From: Bacillus sp. N13C7
GTDB taxonomy: Bacteria > Bacillota > Bacilli > Bacillales > Bacillaceae
DNA length: 64,000 bases
NCBI RefSeq assembly: GCF_026790065.1
Contig: NZ_JALAMO010000007.1
Coordinates: forward strand, 246,829-310,828
Direction: 5' to 3'
In this document: piece after piece, positions 47,303 to 60,079 of the stretch
Layout of the letters: each line of letters begins with the position of its first letter
Numbering within the stretch: position 1 is the first letter of the stretch
The notes under the pieces: model-generated
What the model saw: only the letters and a program-made list of their open reading frames with translations
The model's database searches: none
What the model was told of the DNA's origin: nothing
Made by a program: the position numbers and the translations under genes

Positions 47303-48826
47303 ATGACATCTAGCTTTATGGGGCTTGAAACTGCAAGGCGGGCATTAAGCGCTCAGCAAGCAGCGTTAAGCACTACTGCAAATAACGTGGCAAACGCCAA
47401 TACTGATGGTTATACAAGACAGCGAGTCTCTTTGGAGGCAACTGACTATTTCCCTGCTGTATCAAAAAATGCAGAAAAAACTGCAGGACAAATGGGAACA
47501 GGAGTTCAAGGGAAGTCTGTTGAGAGAATAAGAGATATCTTTCTTGACTACCAATACCGTCTTCAAAACAACAGTGCCGGATACTATGACACGAAAGCCA
47601 ATGCGCTGTCCCAAATGGAAGGTGTTTTAAATGAGACAGATGACAGCGGCTTGAACAGTGTGCTCAATTCGTTTTGGAATTCCCTGCAGGAATTATCAAA
47701 TAATACAAATGAAGACAGTGCGCGTTCCGTTGTTTCTGAAAAAGGAAAAACTGTAGCAGAAACGTTTAATTATATTTCTGAATCGCTCACCAATGTTCAA
47801 TCGAACTTAAAAGCAGAACTGGATACAACTGTGTTGGATGTCAATTCTCTACTTTCTCAATTAAACAGTTTAAATAAGCAAATTGCACAAGTAGAACCGG
47901 TCGGGCTTCTTCCGAATGGTTTATACGATCAGCGAGATGTGTTGATCGATAAATTATCCTCAATGGTTGATATTAAGGTCAGCTACAACAAGTCAGGCGG
48001 GAATGCGCTTGCTTCTGCTGAAGGGACTGTATCCATTGAAATTCTTGATAAGAATAAACAGTCTCTGGGAACTGTTTTGGACGGTAAAAATTACGAGGTT
48101 TCAGAACTTGCAGCCAACTATGATACTGAAACTGGGTTAGTATCAAGTATTTCAATCGGAGACAATGCTGTACAGACTGAGTCATTCACCAGTAAGGGAT
48201 CTCTTTTAGGATTTGTGGAGTCATACGGGTATGTTACAGCAGATGGCCAAGAAAAGGGCATATACCCGGAAATGCTTTCTGACCTTGACAAGATGGCACT
48301 TGAATTCGCAAAAGCTTTTAATGAGGTGCACAGAAATGGTTTGACCAAGAGCGGGGATCAAGGCGGAGACTTTTTTGATTTTACCGGCGGTGAAACTGAG
48401 CCGGCAAAAGGGGCAGCTGGCAAGATTAAAGTTACTGACAGCATTTTAGATTCAAAAGGCGCAAACATTGCTTTCTCACTGACTGGTGCAGCCAACGATA
48501 ACTCAAATGCTACAAATTTAGCGAATGTTTTAACCGGTAAAATAACCATTAACGGTAAAGAAACCAGTGTGTTAGATTATTATGCGGGCCTGATTGGTGA
48601 GCTGGGAATTAAAGCACAAGAAGCAAATCGATTGGCGTCTAATACTGAAACACAGCTTAATGACGCCGACATAAACCGTCAGCAAATGAGCGCAGTTTCT
48701 TTAGACGAAGAAATGACGAATATGATTCAATTCCAACACGCGTACAATGCTGCTGCCAGAATGGTGACTTTACAAGACGAAATCCTTGATAAAGTGATCA
48801 ATGGCATGGGTGTCGGAGGAAGGTAG
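47303..48826 (+). CDS. flgK: Hook-filament junction protein FlgK (HAP1)
   Basis: 507-residue rod-like protein that joins hook and filament, secreted by the flagellar type III system. N-terminal coiled-coil with the rod signature LSAQQAALSTTANNVANANT, variable centre, and C-terminal SLDEEMTNMIQFQHAYNAAARMV followed by DEILDKVINGMG. Conserved ends are helical heptads as in flagellin. flgL follows after nine bases. Confidence 0.97.
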   Translation: MTSSFMGLETARRALSAQQAALSTTANNVANANTDGYTRQRVSLEATDYFPAVSKNAEKTAGQMGTGVQGKSVERIRDIFLDYQYRLQNNSAGYYDTKANALSQMEGVLNETDDSGLNSVLNSFWNSLQELSNNTNEDSARSVVSEKGKTVAETFNYISESLTNVQSNLKAELDTTVLDVNSLLSQLNSLNKQIAQVEPVGLLPNGLYDQRDVLIDKLSSMVDIKVSYNKSGGNALASAEGTVSIEILDKNKQSLGTVLDGKNYEVSELAANYDTETGLVSSISIGDNAVQTESFTSKGSLLGFVESYGYVTADGQEKGIYPEMLSDLDKMALEFAKAFNEVHRNGLTKSGDQGGDFFDFTGGETEPAKGAAGKIKVTDSILDSKGANIAFSLTGAANDNSNATNLANVLTGKITINGKETSVLDYYAGLIGELGIKAQEANRLASNTETQLNDADINRQQMSAVSLDEEMTNMIQFQHAYNAAARMVTLQDEILDKVINGMGVGGR

Positions 48827-48835
48827 GTAGATCAA

Positions 48836-49732
48836 ATGAGAGTAACACAAGGCATGATTCAGCAAAACTCATTGAGATATATCGGTTCAAGCTACTCGAA
48901 GCTGGATAAACTTCAATCACAGATTTCGTCAGGGAAAAAAATCACAAAGGCTTCCGACGATCCTGTAGTAGCAATGAAAAGCTTAAAGTATAATACACAA
49001 CTGTCTCAAGTCCAGCAATATCAAAGTAATGCTTCTCAAGCGTTTACCTGGCTTGAAAACACAGAAACGAACATCACTGAAGGAATTGATATTTTATCAA
49101 AAGTCAAAGAATTAGCTATTCAAGCAAAAAATGACACAAACGGTGAAGCAGAGCGGCAAGCGATTGGCGTAGAAGTGAAGCAGTTAAAGGAGCAGCTTTT
49201 AAATATTGCGAATACACAAGTGAACGGCAGATATATCTTTAATGGCACAAACTCAGACAAGCCTCCGGTTACAGATAACGGAGACGGAACTTATACAATC
49301 TCTGATACTGCTGATGTCATAGTCAATATATCTAATAATATGACATTAAAAGTGAATTCAGATCCAAAGTCAGCTTTTGGGGGCACTTCTGAAAGCGGAC
49401 AGAATGTCTTTGAAATGCTTGACTCATTTGAAAAAGCACTTAGTTCAGGTTCACTCGATGACATGGACAGCGTTTTAAATGATATTGATCGATTTTCTGA
49501 GGGCATGAGTGCTGAACGCTCAGATCTTGGAGCAAGATATAATCGTCTTGAACTGATTAATACAAGACTCTCAGCTCAAGAAGAAACAGCTACAAAAGTG
49601 TTATCAGACAATGAAGATGTAGAACTGGAAGAAGTAATAACAGAATTTATTGCGCAGCAAAGCGTGCATAGAGCTACTTTGGCTGTAAATGCGCAAATTG
49701 TCCAGCCTACATTAATTGACTTTTTAAAGTAA
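48836..49732 (+). CDS. flgL: Hook-filament junction protein FlgL (HAP3)
   Basis: 298 residues, flagellin-like. N-terminal [37 protein letters not shown]-terminal [20 protein letters not shown] and [17 protein letters not shown]. The centre ([17 protein letters not shown]) is typical of FlgL. ATG after GGAAGG. A weak hairpin with a T run (49731-49757) comes before yviE. Confidence 0.97.
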   Translation: MRVTQGMIQQNSLRYIGSSYSKLDKLQSQISSGKKITKASDDPVVAMKSLKYNTQLSQVQQYQSNASQAFTWLENTETNITEGIDILSKVKELAIQAKNDTNGEAERQAIGVEVKQLKEQLLNIANTQVNGRYIFNGTNSDKPPVTDNGDGTYTISDTADVIVNISNNMTLKVNSDPKSAFGGTSESGQNVFEMLDSFEKALSSGSLDDMDSVLNDIDRFSEGMSAERSDLGARYNRLELINTRLSAQEETATKVLSDNEDVELEEVITEFIAQQSVHRATLAVNAQIVQPTLIDFLK

Positions 49733-49759
49733 GCGGCTCTCAGGAGTTCGCTTTTTTTA
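49731..49759 (+). terminator. Weak hairpin with T run after flgL
   Basis: AAGCG and CGCTT close an imperfect stem followed by seven T. May cut transcription into yviE-fliW-csrA. Confidence 0.35.
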
Positions 49760-49778
49760 TAGTTCAGGAGGTATAGTG

Positions 49779-50354
49779 ATGCAAATTCCCAGATTGATTA
49801 TGCACAGTGTTCAAGGGAAAATTGGTTTAACAACGACGCCCGCCAGTTTAAAAATGGAGCAGCCGCAAGCCGATCTTGAGATCGAACAGCCAAGTGCAGA
49901 AATGGAAATATCCGTGACACCTGGAAAACTCACGATTGACCAAACGCAAGCATGGGAAGAATTAGACAGAAAGCATATATTCAAACGGATCGCAGAAGCT
50001 GCCCAACAAGGACATGAGGATGTAATGGAGGGAATAGCCCGCACTGCAGAAGAAGGTGACGAGCTTATGAGAATCGAAAATAAGGGGAATCCAATCGCCT
50101 CACAAGCAAGGAGGAACTCTGAGCTGCACCAAATTCAATTAGGAGAACATTATGCTCCTTCTCTTTCAAGGGTGAAAATACAATATGCCCCATCAGAGCT
50201 TGATATTCAGATTACGCCGCGAAAGCCTGTTATTCAGGCTGAACCGAATAAGCCTATAGTTGAATATACGCCGGGAAATGTTAAGGTTGACATGCTCCAA
50301 TACCCTGATTTAAAAATAGATGTAGAATACCCGAAAGAATCACCCGAAAAGTAA
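49779..50354 (+). CDS. yviE: Conserved flagellar-cluster protein YviE (DUF6470)
   Basis: 191-residue protein of unknown function, always near flgL and fliW in bacilli. Rich in short alternating Glu/Ile/Pro segments (QPQADLEIEQPSAEMEISV, ITPRKPVIQAEPNKPIVEY, VKVDMLQYPDLKIDVEYPK) suggesting repeated beta strands, with a helical centre (about 48-105). ATG at 49779 after AGGAGG; GTG 49776 overlaps the spacer. Confidence 0.85.
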   Translation: MQIPRLIMHSVQGKIGLTTTPASLKMEQPQADLEIEQPSAEMEISVTPGKLTIDQTQAWEELDRKHIFKRIAEAAQQGHEDVMEGIARTAEEGDELMRIENKGNPIASQARRNSELHQIQLGEHYAPSLSRVKIQYAPSELDIQITPRKPVIQAEPNKPIVEYTPGNVKVDMLQYPDLKIDVEYPKESPEK

Positions 50355-50374
50355 AAAGTAAAGGATCGTGAACA

Positions 50375-50806
50375 ATGATCATTCAAACTAAGTACCATGG
50401 CCAAATGAACGTAAAAGAAGAACAAATCATCCTTTTTGAAAACGGGATTCCAGGTTTTTTAGAAGAAAAACAGTTCGTCATTCTTCCGCTTTCGGAAGAC
50501 TCTCCATTCGTGGCGCTGCAGTCCGTCACTTCAGAAAATCTTGCGTTCATCGTTGTAAGTCCGTTTATCTTTTTTAAGAATTATGAATTTGACCTTGATG
50601 AATCAACTGCTGAACTTTTGGATATTAAAAATATTGAAGATATAGAAGTCATGACAATACTGACCATGGCAGAGCCATTCGAAAAGTCTACTGCGAATTT
50701 ATTGGCTCCCATTATTGTGAATCGCAAGAACATGATGGCTAAGCAAGTCGTTTTACACGACTCCTCATATACGACAAAGCATCCGATTGGAGGAGAATCA
50801 TGCTAG
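50375..50806 (+). CDS. fliW: Flagellar assembly factor FliW
   Basis: 143-residue protein that binds flagellin and CsrA. By sequestering CsrA when flagellin is secreted it allows hag translation. Conserved start [48 protein letters not shown] and [17 protein letters not shown]. It overlaps csrA by seven bases, in keeping with their joint role. Confidence 0.96.
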   Translation: MIIQTKYHGQMNVKEEQIILFENGIPGFLEEKQFVILPLSEDSPFVALQSVTSENLAFIVVSPFIFFKNYEFDLDESTAELLDIKNIEDIEVMTILTMAEPFEKSTANLLAPIIVNRKNMMAKQVVLHDSSYTTKHPIGGESC

Positions 50807-51024
50807 TTTTGTCGCGGAAAATAAACGAAGCGATTCAAATAGGCACTGATATTGAAGTGAAAGTGATTGCGGTTGAGGGGGATCAAGTGAAGCTTGGAAT
50901 TGAAGCCCCAAAGCATATTGATATTCACAGGAAAGAAATTTACTTGACCATTCAAGAAGAAAATAACCGCGCGGCAGCGTTATCCAGCGATGTGATCTCC
51001 GCATTATCCTCACAAAAAAAGTGA
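50800..51024 (+). CDS. csrA: Carbon storage regulator CsrA
   Basis: 74-residue RNA-binding protein that blocks hag translation by binding GGA sites in its leader. Canonical sequence [34 protein letters not shown], and [14 protein letters not shown] with the RNA-contacting C-terminal strand; a longer bacillar tail follows. Ribosome site GGAGGA lies inside fliW. Confidence 0.97.
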   Translation: MLVLSRKINEAIQIGTDIEVKVIAVEGDQVKLGIEAPKHIDIHRKEIYLTIQEENNRAAALSSDVISALSSQKK

Positions 51025-51034
51025 GGATTTTTTT
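51006..51034 (+). terminator. Terminator of the flgM-csrA transcript
   Basis: ATCCTCAC and GTGAGGAT pair over an A7 loop, followed by a T run; the csrA stop lies in the 3' arm. Confidence 0.85.
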
Positions 51035-51044
51035 ATTTTTGTAT

Positions 51045-51070
51045 TAACAAAATCAGAGACAATCCGATAT
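51045..51070 (+). promoter_or_regulatory. Sigma-D promoter of hag
   Basis: TAAC (51045-51048), 14 bases, TCCGATAT (51063-51070). hag is the classic sigma-D gene. Confidence 0.8.
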
Positions 51071-51123
51071 TAATGATGTAGCCGGGAGGAGGCGCGAATA
51101 CTCCGCCAGTTACAAAAAAACAA

Positions 51124-51162
51124 GGCACAAGGACGTGCCGTAACAACACATTCAGGGAGGAA
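51124..51162 (+). promoter_or_regulatory. CsrA-binding leader of hag
   Basis: GGCAC / GTGCC (51124-51139) form a hairpin with GGA in the AAGGAC loop, a textbook CsrA site. A second GGA, in AGGGAGGAA (51154-51162), is the ribosome site. CsrA bridging both is known to block hag translation. Confidence 0.8.
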
Positions 51163-51169
51163 CAAAACA

Positions 51170-52075
51170 ATGAGAATTAACCACAATATCGCAGCACTTA
51201 ACACACTGAACCGTTTAGGTTCAAACAACAGCGCATCACAAAAGAACATGGAGAAACTTTCTTCAGGTCTTCGTATCAACCGTGCGGGAGATGACGCAGC
51301 GGGTCTTGCAATCTCTGAAAAAATGAGAGGACAAATCAGAGGTCTTGAAATGGCTTCTAAAAACTCCCAAGACGGAATCTCTCTTATCCAAACAGCTGAG
51401 GGTGCATTGACTGAAACTCACTCTATCCTTCAACGTGTTCGTGAGCTTGTAGTACAAGCAGGAAACTCTGGTACTCAAGATGGCACTGACCTTCAAGCTA
51501 TCCAAGATGAGATCTCTTCTCTTGTTGAAGAAATCGGTGGTGGAGCTAATAAAAATGGTATCTCTGACCGTACTGAGTTCAACGGTAAAAAATTATTAAA
51601 TGGTGACTTTGCAACTGCAAAACTTACATTCCAAATTGGTGCAAATGCTGGCCAACAACTGGATGTTAATATCGGCAATATGGCTGCTAATGCAATTGGA
51701 GCTGTAGATGTTGACGGTAATCTTGTTGCTAACCAAGCAGTTTCAAATATTGATGTAACTAAATTTAAAGATAATGCTCATGACGCAGCTGATGTAGGTT
51801 TTGATACACAACTTAAAATTGTTGACGATGCTATCAACACAGTTTCAAAACAACGTTCAAAATTAGGTGCGGTACAAAACCGTCTTGAGCACACAATCAA
51901 CAACTTAAGCGCTTCTGGTGAAAACCTGACAGCTGCTGAGTCTCGTATCCGTGACGTTGACATGGCGAAAGAGATGAGCGAGTTCACAAAGAACAACATT
52001 CTTTCTCAGGCTTCTCAAGCGATGCTTGCTCAAGCGAACCAACAGCCGCAAAACGTACTTCAATTGTTACGTTAA
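51170..52075 (+). CDS. hag: Flagellin Hag
   Basis: 301-residue filament subunit. Conserved D0/D1 ends: MRINHNIAALNTLNRL, SSGLRINRAGDDAAGLAIS and, at the C-terminus, RIRDVDMAKEMSEFTKNNIL with LQLLR. The central region (about 110-210) is shorter and different from 168 (304 residues), with GGGANKNGISDRTEF and FATAKLTFQIGANAG; it is the surface-exposed variable part. Secreted by the flagellar export gate with FliS as chaperone. Ribosome site AGGGAGGAA overlaps the CsrA site. Confidence 0.98.
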   Translation: MRINHNIAALNTLNRLGSNNSASQKNMEKLSSGLRINRAGDDAAGLAISEKMRGQIRGLEMASKNSQDGISLIQTAEGALTETHSILQRVRELVVQAGNSGTQDGTDLQAIQDEISSLVEEIGGGANKNGISDRTEFNGKKLLNGDFATAKLTFQIGANAGQQLDVNIGNMAANAIGAVDVDGNLVANQAVSNIDVTKFKDNAHDAADVGFDTQLKIVDDAINTVSKQRSKLGAVQNRLEHTINNLSASGENLTAAESRIRDVDMAKEMSEFTKNNILSQASQAMLAQANQQPQNVLQLLR

Positions 52076-52082
52076 TTTTGAA

Positions 52083-52113
52083 AAAGACCTTGGCGTTTGC
52101 CGAGGTCTTTTAT
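52083..52113 (+). terminator. Terminator of hag
   Basis: AAAGACCTTGGC and GCCGAGGTCTTT pair over a GTTT loop with one G-U pair, then T-rich sequence. Confidence 0.9.
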
Positions 52114-52243
52114 TTTATATTTCTAACTCCGAATCATTCCCCTTGCTGTCTCTAACTCATGATATAATAACCGAATTCTCCACTACCTTTTTATAAATGT
52201 ATTATCATACAAAAACGAATGAGTTTTTTTCCAAAAATATGTG

Positions 52244-52269
52244 TAATCTTAACTCGACTTAGTCGATAT
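52244..52269 (+). promoter_or_regulatory. Sigma-D promoter of flaG-fliDST
   Basis: TAAT (52244-52247), 14 bases, GTCGATAT (52262-52269). fliD is under sigma-D in B. subtilis. Confidence 0.6.
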
Positions 52270-52301
52270 AAACGATAGATTGGGGCATAGGGGATGATCA
52301 A

Positions 52302-52631
52302 TTGAATATTGAAAGGCTCACTACGTTACAACCTGTTTGGGATCGTTACGATACTCAAATACATAATCAGAAAGATCGTGACAGTGAGGTTCCCGTTCAT
52401 CAAGTTTCATATACCAGTCTTGCTGAAATGGTAGGGGAAATGAACAAGCTTTTGGAACCTTCGCAAGTTCACCTGAAGTTTGAGCTTCATGAAAAGTTAA
52501 ATGAATACTATGTAAAGGTAATAGAGGACTCTACAAATGAAGTGATCCGCGAAATTCCGCCGAAACGGTGGCTTGATTTTTATGCAGCTATGACTGAATT
52601 TCTTGGATTATTTGTTGATGAAAAAAAGTAG
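52302..52631 (+). CDS. flaG: FlaG-family protein YvyC
   Basis: 109-residue FlaG protein, which in other bacteria affects filament length. Conserved C-terminal half: LKFELHEKLNEYYVKVIED, NEVIREIPPKRWLDFYAAM, FLGLFVDEK. The first 45 residues are polar and variable. Start TTG after AGGGGATG. Heads the flaG-fliD-fliS-fliT operon. Confidence 0.9.
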   Translation: MNIERLTTLQPVWDRYDTQIHNQKDRDSEVPVHQVSYTSLAEMVGEMNKLLEPSQVHLKFELHEKLNEYYVKVIEDSTNEVIREIPPKRWLDFYAAMTEFLGLFVDEKK

Positions 52632-52648
52632 ATTAGGAGTGGTTTGAA

Positions 52649-54145
52649 ATGGTCACGAGAATAACAGGTCTGGCGTCGGGAATGGACATAGATGATATCG
52701 TATCAAAGCTGATGCAGACAGAAAGAGCGCCGCTTGACAGGCTGACGCAAAAAAAACAGACTCTTGAATGGCAGCGTGACAGCTATCGTGAAGTGAATAC
52801 AAAAATAAAAGAACTGCAAGATTATATGTCTAAAAATACATTGACATATCCGAGTACGTATCAGAGCAAAACTGTAACAAGCTCAAATGAGTCTGTATTA
52901 ACTGCTACAGGAAGCGCAAGTGCGCCAAACTCTTCTTCTACTGTTGAAGTAGCGAGCTTGGCTACCGCAGCAACGTATAAGGCAAGTAATTATACGGGAT
53001 ACACACAAGGCGATTATAATTTGGAATTCAACGTTGTTGCGCCTGGCGAGACAACGGCAAAAACAGTAAACATCAGTGTGACGAGCGCCGATACAATTGA
53101 TAATGTGATTTCTAAAATCAATAGCTCGGATCTTGGCGTATCAGCATTTAAAGATAAAATTTGGAATGGATCAGAGTATGTAGAAACGATTGCGTTTTCT
53201 TCAAAAGCAACAGGTGCAGGAGGCAGCATACAGGCAGCAGACTCTGCTACAGCCGACTTTATGTCCGGCCAGCTCGGATTTTCTTTAGACGCTGATAATA
53301 AGCTCACGGCTTACAAAGAAGGGACCAATGCAAAAGTCACTATTAATGGCTTTGAAATGGAGAAGCTGACAAACAATTTCACGGTTAATGGCGTTACTTA
53401 CTCGATCAAAAATACAACTGCAGCGACAGGCCCTGTTACAACATCTGTTTCAACTGATGTTGACGGGATTTATAACCAAATTAAAGAGTTTGTAGATAAA
53501 TACAATGAATTGGTAGACAGCCTGAATGAAAAGCTGCAAGAAGAGAAGTACAGAGATTATACTCCCCTGACGAGTGAACAAAAAGAAGCAATGTCCGATA
53601 AAGAGGTAGAACTTTGGGAAGAGAAGGCGAAAAGCGGTTTGCTAAGAAATGATACCAGCATCAGCACCGGAACGAACCAAATGCGGACTGATTTTTATTC
53701 TCAAGTAAATGCGGATGGAAAAACCTATCAACTGACTGAATTCGGCATCACGACCTCAAGCGCTTACCAATTGCGAGGACATTTAGAGATTAATGAAGAA
53801 AAATTGAAAGCAAAAATAGAAGAAGATCCGCAAAGTGTTGCCGCCTTATTTACAAGCGGAACGAACAGCAGTGCCTATAGTGAAAAAGGAATTATGAAAC
53901 GCATCGGTGACACACTGAAAAGTACAGTGAAAAGCATTGAAGCAAAAGCCGGCAACTCGACAATGGGCACCAATGACTACTCAATCGGTAAAAATTTAAA
54001 TACGATCAGCACAGATATCACAAAAATGCAGGACCGATTGAATACCATAGAAAACCGCTATTATACAAAATTCAGTGCAATGGATTCTGCGATTCAAAAA
54101 ATGAACGAACAAGCGTCCTATTTATCACAGCTTCTTGTACAATAA
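52649..54145 (+). CDS. fliD: Flagellar filament cap protein FliD
   Basis: 498-residue cap that folds flagellin at the filament tip. Conserved start [20 protein letters not shown] with coiled-coil [21 protein letters not shown]-terminal domain with [49 protein letters not shown] and a terminal helix [19 protein letters not shown] follows AGGAGTGG. Confidence 0.97.
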   Translation: MVTRITGLASGMDIDDIVSKLMQTERAPLDRLTQKKQTLEWQRDSYREVNTKIKELQDYMSKNTLTYPSTYQSKTVTSSNESVLTATGSASAPNSSSTVEVASLATAATYKASNYTGYTQGDYNLEFNVVAPGETTAKTVNISVTSADTIDNVISKINSSDLGVSAFKDKIWNGSEYVETIAFSSKATGAGGSIQAADSATADFMSGQLGFSLDADNKLTAYKEGTNAKVTINGFEMEKLTNNFTVNGVTYSIKNTTAATGPVTTSVSTDVDGIYNQIKEFVDKYNELVDSLNEKLQEEKYRDYTPLTSEQKEAMSDKEVELWEEKAKSGLLRNDTSISTGTNQMRTDFYSQVNADGKTYQLTEFGITTSSAYQLRGHLEINEEKLKAKIEEDPQSVAALFTSGTNSSAYSEKGIMKRIGDTLKSTVKSIEAKAGNSTMGTNDYSIGKNLNTISTDITKMQDRLNTIENRYYTKFSAMDSAIQKMNEQASYLSQLLVQ

Positions 54146-54166
54146 ATGTAATTTGGAGGATGACAC

Positions 54167-54568
54167 ATGGCGATCCAAAATCCTTATACAGCCTATCAGC
54201 AAAATTCAGTGAATACCGCTACACCCGGTGAACTGACGCTTATGCTGTATAATGGCTGTTTGAAATTTATAAGACTTGCCTCTCAGGCCATTGAGAATGA
54301 TGATATGGAACGTAAAAATGAAAACCTGATTAAAGCGCAAAATATCATTCAGGAATTAAATTTTACGCTTAACCGTAATATAGAGCTTTCCGCTTCCATG
54401 GGTGCGATGTACGATTATATGTATCGAAGATTGGTGCAGGCAAATATCAAAAATGATACGGGTATGCTGGCTGAGGTTGAAGGCTATGTAACAGATTTTC
54501 GCGATGCTTGGAAACAGGCCATTCAAAGTGAACGGAAGGACCGGCACGGATCAGGCGGGATCGCATGA
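54167..54568 (+). CDS. fliS: Flagellin chaperone FliS
   Basis: 133-residue four-helix bundle that binds the flagellin C-terminus before export; also contacts FliW. Conserved YQQNSVNTATPGELTLMLYN, KAQNIIQELNFTLN and MYDYMYRRLVQANI. ATG after TTGGAGGATG; stop overlaps the fliT start by four bases. Confidence 0.96.
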   Translation: MAIQNPYTAYQQNSVNTATPGELTLMLYNGCLKFIRLASQAIENDDMERKNENLIKAQNIIQELNFTLNRNIELSASMGAMYDYMYRRLVQANIKNDTGMLAEVEGYVTDFRDAWKQAIQSERKDRHGSGGIA

Positions 54569-54906
54569 AAAACATAGATCAACTATACACTGAGACGGAG
54601 AGTATGCTGTCACACATACAAAATACACCGGAAAGCGATGAACTTTTAAAGCAGATTGAAGACTTTGTGGCTAAACGCTCTGACCTTATTCAGGAGATAT
54701 CTCTGCCGCTTTCTGATGAAGAGCGAAAGCAGATAAAGCTTGTGCTGACATGGGATCAGCTTATTGTGAAGGAAATGGAAAGACTGAAGCAGTCAATCGC
54801 AGCAGAACTTCAGCAGGTAAAAAGGAAACGAGTGATGCACACGACGTATTTAAATCCTTATAACAACCTTACGATTGACGGCACATATTATGACAAGCGT
54901 AAATAG
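54565..54906 (+). CDS. fliT: Flagellar chaperone FliT
   Basis: 113-residue helical protein, chaperone of the cap protein FliD. Sequence is largely two amphipathic helices (about 5-45 and 57-95) with a charged C-terminus ending YLNPYNNLTIDG. Overlaps fliS. The next gene starts directly after its stop. Confidence 0.9.
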   Translation: MKNIDQLYTETESMLSHIQNTPESDELLKQIEDFVAKRSDLIQEISLPLSDEERKQIKLVLTWDQLIVKEMERLKQSIAAELQQVKRKRVMHTTYLNPYNNLTIDGTYYDKRK

Positions 54907-55293
54907 GTGAGTGCCTTGAAGAGCATTGAAGATTATACGCTTTTATCAGCTTATTATCATCTTCTTTTTACCATTGAGGAAGGGCTATGTTATTTGATAG
55001 AAGCTGAACAGAATTTATCAAAAACAGAAGGGGATCGGATCTACCAGGATCTGATCCAAGCCTTTTTTTATTTGGATTCCACACATTCAACACTCCTGTT
55101 TGTGATGAATACGCGGTGTGCTGAAATATGTGTTAAAGCATTTGACGAAATATTTGAGGAGTTTGATCAATTGGTATCTTTCTCTTTTCCCTCTCATGAG
55201 TTCTGTGAGTTTTTAAAAGAACATTTTTTGATTCATTATAGAAAATGGATGTTGTCCATTCATCAATGTATGGAGCCCTTTGTAATCAATTAG
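54907..55293 (+). CDS. Small helical protein of unknown function after fliT
   Basis: 128 residues, not recognised. Predicted mostly helical with aromatic-rich segments (YTLLSAYYHLLFTIEEGL, LIQAFFYLDSTHSTLLF, FDEIFEEFDQLVSF) and seven cysteines and no signal peptide or membrane helix of normal composition. Start GTG at 54907 immediately follows the fliT stop; a TTG at 54916 preceded by GGTGAG is an alternative. The reading frame has normal codon use and no frameshift, so it seems real. In 168 I recall only a short orphan (yvzG) at this place, which could be a remnant. Position suggests a flagellar accessory or chaperone. Confidence 0.65.
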   Translation: MSALKSIEDYTLLSAYYHLLFTIEEGLCYLIEAEQNLSKTEGDRIYQDLIQAFFYLDSTHSTLLFVMNTRCAEICVKAFDEIFEEFDQLVSFSFPSHEFCEFLKEHFLIHYRKWMLSIHQCMEPFVIN

Positions 55294-55411
55294 GCGAGGG
55301 AGAGGTATTTGTTTCTTACAATCAGCATATACATATACCTCCAAACCGCCAATACATCAGCACTACAAACACAATTCGACAAAGTTCACTGAATTTTCAC
55401 ATAATATTTAC

Positions 55412-55437
55412 GTTTCAGCAGGAATTGTAAAGGGTAA
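55412..55437 (+). promoter_or_regulatory. Sigma-B promoter of hpf
   Basis: GTTTCA (55412-55417), 14 bases, GGGTAA (55432-55437). hpf (yvyD) is a known general-stress gene also read by sigma-H; a sigma-H site was not identified with confidence. Confidence 0.75.
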
Positions 55438-55482
55438 AGGAGAAATAGATACATATCCTTAATAAAAGGGAGGCGTTCTTTG

Positions 55483-56052
55483 ATGAACTATAACATCAGA
55501 GGAGAAAATATTGAAGTGACACCCGCGTTAAAGGATCATGTCGAGAAGAAGATCGGCAAGCTGGAGCGTTATTTTGACCATAGCGTGAATGCTGATGTGA
55601 ACGTCAACTTGAAGTTTTACAATGACAAGGAATCTAAAGTTGAGGTTACAATTCCGATGACAGATCTGGCGCTTCGGTCCGAGGTGCATAACGAGGATAT
55701 GTACAACGCAATTGATCTCGCAACAAACAAACTGGAACGTCAAATCCGTAAGCATAAAACGAAAGTAAACCGTAAATTCCGTGAGCAGGGCTCTCCAAAA
55801 TATTTACTGGCAAACGGCCTTGGCTCAGAAACAGATATTGCGGTTCAGGATGAAATAGAAGATGAGGAGAGCTTGGACATTGTCCGTCAGAAACGGTTTA
55901 ATTTAAAGCCGATGGATAGTGAAGAAGCGATCTTGCAAATGAATATGCTAGGCCATAATTTCTTCGTTTTTACTAATGCGGAAACAAACCTTACAAATGT
56001 CGTGTACCGCAGAAATGATGGGAAATATGGCTTGATTGAACCGACTGAATAA
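55483..56052 (+). CDS. hpf: Long ribosome hibernation-promoting factor Hpf (YvyD)
   Basis: 189-residue protein that dimerises 70S ribosomes into inactive 100S particles in stress and stationary phase. N-terminal domain (1-105: MNYNIRGENIEVTPALKDH, KVEVTIPMTDLALRSEV) binds the decoding site; a linker follows; the C-terminal domain (from about 130: IVRQKRFNLKPMDSEEAIL, MLGHNFFVFTNAET, VVYRRNDGKYGLIEP) makes the dimer contact. ATG 55483 after GGGAGGCG; TTG 55480 is too close. Confidence 0.97.
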   Translation: MNYNIRGENIEVTPALKDHVEKKIGKLERYFDHSVNADVNVNLKFYNDKESKVEVTIPMTDLALRSEVHNEDMYNAIDLATNKLERQIRKHKTKVNRKFREQGSPKYLLANGLGSETDIAVQDEIEDEESLDIVRQKRFNLKPMDSEEAILQMNMLGHNFFVFTNAETNLTNVVYRRNDGKYGLIEPTE

Positions 56053-56062
56053 TGAAGAGAGG

Positions 56063-56091
56063 CCTTCCGCGATATCTGCGGAAGGTTTTTG
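56063..56091 (+). terminator. Terminator of hpf
   Basis: CCTTCCGC (56063-56070) and GCGGAAGG (56078-56085) with a T-rich end. Confidence 0.88.
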
Positions 56092-56175
56092 TTTTTCTTA
56101 TTTGCAAATTCTTTGGAAATAACAAAAGGTATGATATGATAATGAGAGGTATACATGGACTAGCAAATTATGTAT

Positions 56176-56198
56176 ACATGCCTGCAAAACAGGCATGT
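56176..56198 (+). other. Hairpin in the secA leader
   Basis: ACATGCCTG and CAGGCATGT pair perfectly over a CAAAA loop, ending a few bases before the GAGGAGC ribosome site of secA. No T run, so not a terminator. Confidence 0.55.
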
Positions 56199-56219
56199 AA
56201 AGATAGAGGAGCGTTATAA

Positions 56220-59915
<3,696 letters not shown>

Positions 59916-59921
59916 CCAGAA

Positions 59922-59954
59922 AAACACACCTGATAGATGCAGGTGTGTTTTTTC
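59922..59954 (+). terminator. Terminator of prfB
   Basis: AAAACACACCTG and CAGGTGTGTTTT pair perfectly over a seven-base loop, followed by T. Confidence 0.92.
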
Positions 59955-60079
59955 ATTCCTTCAACCCTTGATTTCACTGCTGCTTTAGCATATTACCACT
60001 GCATTTGGGTGTTATTTACATCTAATCGGGGAAGGCTTAAAATGCTATCGGAGAGCATTGGAGAAACGGAGGATATATG

